DNA of 11,990 nt, taken from NCBI GenBank assembly GCA_009602725.1, contig WELB01000013.1, positions 708,480 through 720,469 on the forward strand. Reading direction: 5' to 3'. The notes beneath the pieces are model-generated. The model saw only the letters and a list, made by a program, of their open reading frames with translations. It did not search any database and was not told the DNA's origin. This DNA comes from Spirogloea muscicola (lineage: Eukaryota; Streptophyta; Zygnematophyceae; Spirogloeales; Spirogloeaceae). Position numbers and translations under genes: made by a program. This document shows positions 8,501 through 11,990 of this stretch, piece after piece (position 1 is the stretch's first letter; each line of letters opens with the position of its first letter).

Positions 8501-11500
8501 GCTCAGTCCAGCTTGGATTAACTTGTGCCTGCTGTGTATTGACGCTAGACAGGGTTACACTTTGCATACGAGTACAGAAGGACAAGATCCGTATAGGGCA
8601 CATGAATTATGGGAAGTGCAGAATAATGATAGAGAGATTCAGGAAGAGGGGAGAGCATGCCTGTTCCTCCACAGACAGCGCGCTGTGCAGAAGGAGCACA
8701 ATCCATCGGCGAGTGTGGTCAGCATACGATCTAATGGCTTCTGCGAGGGTTGTTATCTCCTGCATCCCTGCCCACAGACATACAATCTAAATGTGATGCC
8801 ACAATCCCCTGAGAGAAGAAGAGACACATTCTCATGTATGGCAGGGGGAGCATAAGCTGGCCTCTTGCGACAACAGAAGGGACTCACCACATGAGTTCAA
8901 GAGACTGCTAGACGCTGCACAAGGAGGAGAACAAGGTGGTGGAGCTCACAGACCACTGAGAAAGATCAGCATGTCGCCCCGCTGTTCGGGGGGAAACTGC
9001 TGGTCGACCCTCTCAAGCATGCGGAGGTATGGTCGAGTGTCAAGCCGCTCCGGCCGTGGCTTGCGCTTGTCAGGCCTGGCATTCACGTCACTGCCCTCCA
9101 CGCTTCGTTCGATGAACAAGCCATCATCGTTGCGCTCGTCGCTGATGTACTCGATCGTAGTTGGATACAGTCTTCCTGGGACCTGAAGATAACAGGCTGA
9201 GTAAGCTGCATGCTTATTTATCTTTCAGCTCTCCCCATAATCTGCACTTTGGTATAGTCTGCACTTTGGATGATGACAATTGTCACCTGTACAACAGGTG
9301 CCCCGCCAAAGTAGGCTGCGTACGTGTTCACGTTGATTGTGGCGCTCATCAGGATCACACGAAGCTCGGGTCTCCTCGCAATGACCTGCTTTTGCAGTAC
9401 GATGACACTGCCCATGAGTTAGCCTGCTTAATTGTTGCTGCAAGAGCCATCATGCGCCCTCCACAGTCCCAGCGCCGGCCTCAGCAAAGGGAGATAATGG
9501 TCAGCTGGCTCACATCACGCAGGAGAGCGAGGAGGAGATCAGTATTCAGATGCCGCTCATGGACCTCGTCAATGCTGAGTCAGCTACAGGGTTTTATCAG
9601 CTGAAATTGTAAGCATTTGTTATGTCTGTAAGCCTCTGATAGTGAGCAGTGTTGAGCAGTAGTTGTTGCAGCTGGTAAGTCACAAGATGCTCTACCCATT
9701 ACTTAAACAGGTCAACAAATTGCTTGCCAGGGGGCTTAAGGGGCTTATAGAGCAGATTGCAGCAGATTGTCAAGAGAGTGTTACAGTCAATGCGCACATG
9801 ATGACATTGTAGTGACTGAGCTCTGCATTTGTCATCAGCTCTCGCAGGAGCACACCCTGAGAGACTGGCAGACAACCTGATTCAGTGAAGCATTAATCTT
9901 AGCAAGAAGTTCTGAAGCCTCAAGCAGTGCCGATGACGTTAAGGAGACCTGCTCTGCATGCTCCAAAATGGTGTGCAGAGGAGCCTATGAGTGATAACCA
10001 TTCACCTACCTCAGTCAAGAAGAGGATGCGGGTGGCAGCGGTGCGAGTGGAGTCAAAACGTATTTTAAAAGCAACTGCCGAGCCATGTTCGTGCAGGGTC
10101 TCGTAGGCCACCCTCCTGCACAGCGAGATTGCTGACAGCCTCCGCGGCTGGGTGCAGGCAATCTGGCGGTACCCGGCCCTCAGTAGCATCTGGGGGACTT
10201 GTGTCGACTGCAAGAGGCACGACCAAGGGAGGACACCTAAGAAGGGAGCTACGCCTTTATTTAAAAAGGCCAGATCAGAGGGTTTAGATTTATTGTCAAA
10301 AACCTGCCCAATGCATGTGTATTTGCATCTCCGTGTGGTTGTACTTCACCTGCCAAGGGTTGCAAAGACAGCTGACAGACAAACTGCAGTGGCCATACTT
10401 TGCAGGTAAAAGTGCGTCTAAGCAGATTGACCAAAGAAGAGTGTCAACAAGCCTGTGGGGTCGGAGCAGTGTGGTGCCACTGACCTTGCCACAGCCAGTC
10501 TCGCCGGCAATGACCACCACCGGGTTGTGCTCAACCGCCTTCAGGATGTCCTCCTCAAAGGACGAAATTGGAAGGCTTGCCTGGTCCTTTCTCAACTTGA
10601 CCAGCTTCGCAAAGAGTCGCTTCTGTGAACCATTGGCCCATCGCACTTTAGTCCCCTCAATGTGTGGACCAATGAAAAGGCACAAGCCCACTTTCAAGTC
10701 AGAGAAAGGTACAGGCAACGTTTATTAATGTGTGAGCTTCAGAATGTCTTGTGTAGACATCCTAAGTTTGCGATTTGAGCGTTTGGGCCCATAATCTGGA
10801 AAACGACACTGACCTGGAGAAAGTCTTCGTAGAGGACCAGCATGCGGCGATACTCAGCAAGGGCGGATGAGTCCAGCCCCCCCTCATCACAACCAGAGGG
10901 CTTCTGGTGGGTGGCACCTAGTACCGCAACGTTCACGCGGTATCGCATGTCATACCTGACAAGTGTAACAATTGGCATCCTCAGTGAGTTATGCAGCACA
11001 CTAGCAGCAACAAGCATAGGTGAGCAACGTGCAGATGCAGATGTAGGCACAGAACAAGCATAGTTATAACGGCACAAGGTGAACAAAACGGCAATTGAGT
11101 CGAGCACACAGCCTACGCTTATCCGGCCTGCTCAAGGGCAGGACGACCCATGGTCAGGTCCGCCCTCACTTCTCTGGCAGCTCAAGCTGCTCTGCGAGAG
11201 CGACGTCCTGCTCCTCCTGCCCAGCAGGGCTTGCAGCGGGACCCTCGGCAGCCTTTCTGGTGTGTTGCAGGGTGGTGTAACGGGCCAGCTTGGGGATGAA
11301 GTCTGCAGTCACAACAAGATCCAGCTCAAGGCTTGTGACCTTGAGGCATCACAATCTCCAGCTGGGAAGTATCTATACAGCTTACACCAGATTCTGGCTA
11401 CGTAGTTACGCACGTCAATGTTCTGCTTCACCTGTTAGCATGCAGCTGCCTATTTTGGCCAGACACAATACACAGCCATCATGCCCCATAAATAACGAGT

Positions 11501-11990
11501 TAGACACCAATTCCCTCAACCCCCTTGACTAAAACCCCTAATTCCTAAGGGTTTCGGAGTTAGAGTTAGGGTTTAGGATTTCAGATATAGAGTTAGGGGG
11601 TTTAGGACATGTGCCAGTTTCTAAAGCGCTGGTTGTCTTGCGGTGCTCGCATTACGGATCGAGGGCTGGTGCTCGTCCTGGGGGAGAGCCTCCGCCAAGA
11701 ACCTGCCCTGCCAAGCGGCAGCACCGGCACTGCCCGCACACGGTGCCGTTGCGTCAAGCCTCAGCGCGCCGGCGGCGTCCGCACCTTGCAGCTCGTCATG
11801 CTCGGCACTGCCGCGCGGGAAGTGGTCGTCGGGGCCGTGGAAGCGCCGGTCCAGCTCCGCCTGGTGCTGCGGCCAGTCGAAGGCGGGCCGGCCGGGCGCC
11901 GCGCCCCCACCGCTGCCGGCGGAGCCTCCGGCTTCCTCCCCTCCTCGCAGCGGCGTCGCCGCCGCTGCGCCGTCGCGCTCCTTGCGGAGC
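2543..11990 (-). CDS. DHX34: DHX34-type DExH-box RNA helicase, 26 exons, 5' end off window
   Basis: Exons in order of transcription: 11785-11990 (open at the edge), 11170-11302, 10814-10955, 10485-10622, 10010-10207, 9798-9856, 9514-9574, 9287-9385, 8954-9182, 8661-8767, 8259-8438, 7776-7862, 7550-7615, 7095-7289, 6614-6840, 6314-6432, 6034-6143, 5557-5815, 5180-5328, 5023-5082, 4744-4884, 4509-4586, 3743-3998, 3616-3681, 3138-3247 and 2543-2935. They join in phase into 1288 residues ending in TAA at 2543-2545. Human DHX34 is about 1143 residues and aligns from N-terminal region to C-terminal zinc finger. DHX34 and worm SMGL-2 are ATP-dependent RNA helicases that promote nonsense-mediated decay with UPF1/SMG1; that role here is inferred. 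All helicase motifs look intact. The least certain joins are exon 22 to 23 and the interior of exon 26. Confidence 0.95.
3248..3615 (-). other. Helicase intron 24 (368 nt) with AT-rich repeated motif
   Basis: Donor GTAAGT, acceptor ATTTTGCAG, phase 1. On the plus strand GGGCTATATATGTAAT (about 3396-3411) is followed by GGGCTATGTAAT (3425-3436), a short imperfect direct repeat in the most AT-rich part of the window. No gene is visible. Confidence 0.75.
3999..4508 (-). other. Helicase intron 22 (510 nt)
   Basis: This is the longest intron in the window. It separates the post-OB helix (exon 22) from exon 23. Human DHX34 has a short acidic stretch at this place, so a small poorly conserved exon could be hidden here, but I cannot point to one. 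Confidence 0.65.
4744..6143 (-). other. Charged linker and OB-fold region, exons 17-21
   Basis: Exons 6034-6143, 5557-5815, 5180-5328, 5023-5082 and 4744-4884. Exon 17 encodes an Arg/Glu-rich helix ([14 protein letters not shown]). Exon 18 holds an acidic, SSGDEDE-containing linker, a basic KKRK patch (821-824) that could act as a nuclear signal, and the LLKFII segment leading into the OB fold. Exon 19 gives GLYPQLAV and RLHPASVL, hallmarks of the DEAH OB-fold domain. Exons 20-21 continue with [30 protein letters not shown] and LLLFDEW, all recognisable in DHX34. Confidence 0.9.
5664..5722 (-). repeat. Homopurine tract inside helicase exon 18
   Basis: The coding (minus) strand is almost all purine and encodes the Lys/Glu-rich linker around [13 protein letters not shown]. 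The plus strand is the matching C/T run, with two C7-type homopolymer blocks. It is coding low-complexity sequence, prone to length change. Confidence 0.8.
6314..7289 (-). other. Winged-helix and ratchet (HA2) region, exons 14-16
   Basis: Exons 7095-7289, 6614-6840 and 6314-6432. Landmarks are [62 protein letters not shown] and [22 protein letters not shown]. Each aligns closely with human DHX34 without internal gaps. In DEAH helicases this part grips the RNA strand and couples domain motion to translocation. Junctions are phase 0 (exon 14/15), 2 (15/16) and 1 (16/17). Confidence 0.94.
7863..8258 (-). other. Helicase intron 11 (396 nt)
   Basis: Donor GTCAGT, acceptor ATCTCAG, phase 0 between WISK and ASAQQ. 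The protein join matches the family without a gap, so no exon is missed here. Apart from an eight-base A run near 8029 on the plus strand, I see nothing in it. Confidence 0.85.
8439..8660 (-). other. Probable GC-AG intron 10 in the helicase gene
   Basis: Family alignment demands [10 protein letters not shown] joined to DKVFD. On the minus strand CAG (Gln) ending at 8661 is followed by GCATGC. No GT occurs between this point and the next in-frame stop (TAA). The acceptor is TTTTTCAG at 8439-8440 and the join is phase 0. The only nearby GT in phase (8672-8671) would delete the conserved VEEQ. Confidence 0.72.
9287..10622 (-). other. RecA1 domain of the helicase, exons 4-8
   Basis: Exons 10485-10622, 10010-10207, 9798-9856, 9514-9574 and 9287-9385. 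Motif I is GETGCGKST (residues 200-208), motif Ia TQPRR (225-229), motif Ib includes FLTEGVLLREL, motif II is DEVH (294-297) and motif III is SAT (326-328). DEVH in place of DEAH is also seen in human DHX34. These residues bind and hydrolyse ATP and couple it to RNA movement. Intron 4 cuts motif I exactly between Lys and Ser. Intron 6 splits the Ile codon two residues before DEVH. Confidence 0.95.
11303..11784 (-). other. Helicase intron 1 (482 nt)
   Basis: Donor GTGCGG after exon 1, acceptor GACTGCAG before exon 2, phase 1. It contains the telomere-like tract at 11529-11608. The part next to exon 1 (11640-11784) is as GC-rich as that exon. No other gene is visible. Confidence 0.85.
11529..11608 (+). 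repeat. Degenerate plant-type telomeric (TTTAGGG) repeats in helicase intron 1
   Basis: The plus strand shows a C-rich unit (AAAACCCCTAA, 11531-11541) facing G-rich units: AAGGGTTT at 11547, AGTTAGGGTTTAGG at 11565-11578 and GTTAGGGGGTTTAGG at 11592-11606. The units are imperfect and few, so this is an interstitial tract and not a chromosome end, since coding sequence flanks it on both sides. Confidence 0.7.

Larger units (their letters stand above)
7550..9182 (-). other. RecA2 domain of the helicase, exons 9-13
   Basis: Exons 8954-9182, 8661-8767, 8259-8438, 7776-7862 and 7550-7615. The domain opens with VPGRLYP, has FLSG (motif IV region), LHSALS, motif [15 protein letters not shown] (474-487), WISKAS and motif [15 protein letters not shown] (521-533), which holds the arginine fingers. 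Exon 9 carries an insert of about 35 charged residues between VPGRLYP and the TRPYLRML helix. Exon 13 ends the segment with [16 protein letters not shown]. Two joins use unusual donors: GTCTGT after exon 9 and GCATGC after exon 10. Confidence 0.94.
10814..11990 (-). other. N-terminal region of the helicase, exons 1-3
   Basis: Exon 1 (11785-11990) reads an Ala/Gly-rich stretch, then a DHX34-like block with [14 protein letters not shown] and RGSAEH. Exon 2 (11170-11302) continues with [12 protein letters not shown] and an acidic linker. Exon 3 (10814-10955) gives [13 protein letters not shown] and [14 protein letters not shown]. These match the accessory N-terminal segment typical of DHX34 rather than other DEAH helicases. 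Exon 1 has no ATG in its frame and no obvious acceptor, so the start lies beyond 11990. Phases are 1 after exon 1 and 2 after exon 2. Confidence 0.88.

Noticed and set aside
8490-8855. Plus-strand 121-codon frame
   Set aside because: It overlaps helicase exon 10 and introns 9-10 on the other strand and has no recognisable motif.
9265-9290. ATGATGA on the plus strand as a box C of a snoRNA
   Set aside because: It is antisense to the gene and overlaps the exon 8 donor side, without a matching CTGA box or stem.
1-11990. A new defence, mobile or RNA-guided system
   Set aside because: Both genes belong to known housekeeping families, conserved motifs are accounted for, and no repeats, transposase remnants, tRNAs or extra conserved ORFs remain unexplained.

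Overview
The window is eukaryotic nuclear DNA. It holds two convergent, intron-rich protein genes, both cut by a window edge at their 5' ends. The likely source is a green alga, possibly a trebouxiophyte. The reasons are: many spliceosomal introns of 61 to 510 nt, GC-rich 5' exons, plant-type (TTTAGGG) telomere-like units at 11529-11608, and a left gene that resembles the plant chloroplast-envelope ligase SP1 almost exon by exon. The lineage is an inference. I see no bacterial, phage, CRISPR, insertion-sequence or RNA-gene features.

Left gene (+ strand, 86-2141): the last eight coding exons of an SP1/MUL1-type membrane-anchored RING E3 ubiquitin ligase. It has the intermembrane-space MULAN/GIDE domain, a transmembrane helix and a C-terminal C3HC4 RING. 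The N-terminal anchor and start codon lie off the left edge. Joined exons give 365 residues in one unbroken frame.

Middle (2142-2542): a 401-base convergent intergenic stretch that must hold both 3' UTRs.

Right gene (- strand, 11990 down to 2543): 26 coding exons of a DHX34-type DExH-box RNA helicase, 1288 residues visible. It has an N-terminal region, two RecA domains with all main motifs (the box is DEVH), winged-helix/ratchet (HA2) region, charged linker, OB-fold region and two C-terminal zinc-finger motifs. The start codon lies off the right edge. All 25 inferred introns join in phase and agree with the family alignment.

The two genes have no known shared pathway: one acts in organelle-envelope protein turnover, the other in nonsense-mediated mRNA decay in animals. 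The most notable points are about gene structure. Each gene has one probable GC-AG intron. Base composition and 5' splice-site type drift from GC-rich to AT-richer from each 5' end toward the shared 3' region. Telomere-like repeats sit in the first visible intron of the helicase gene. I found no evidence of a new biological system.
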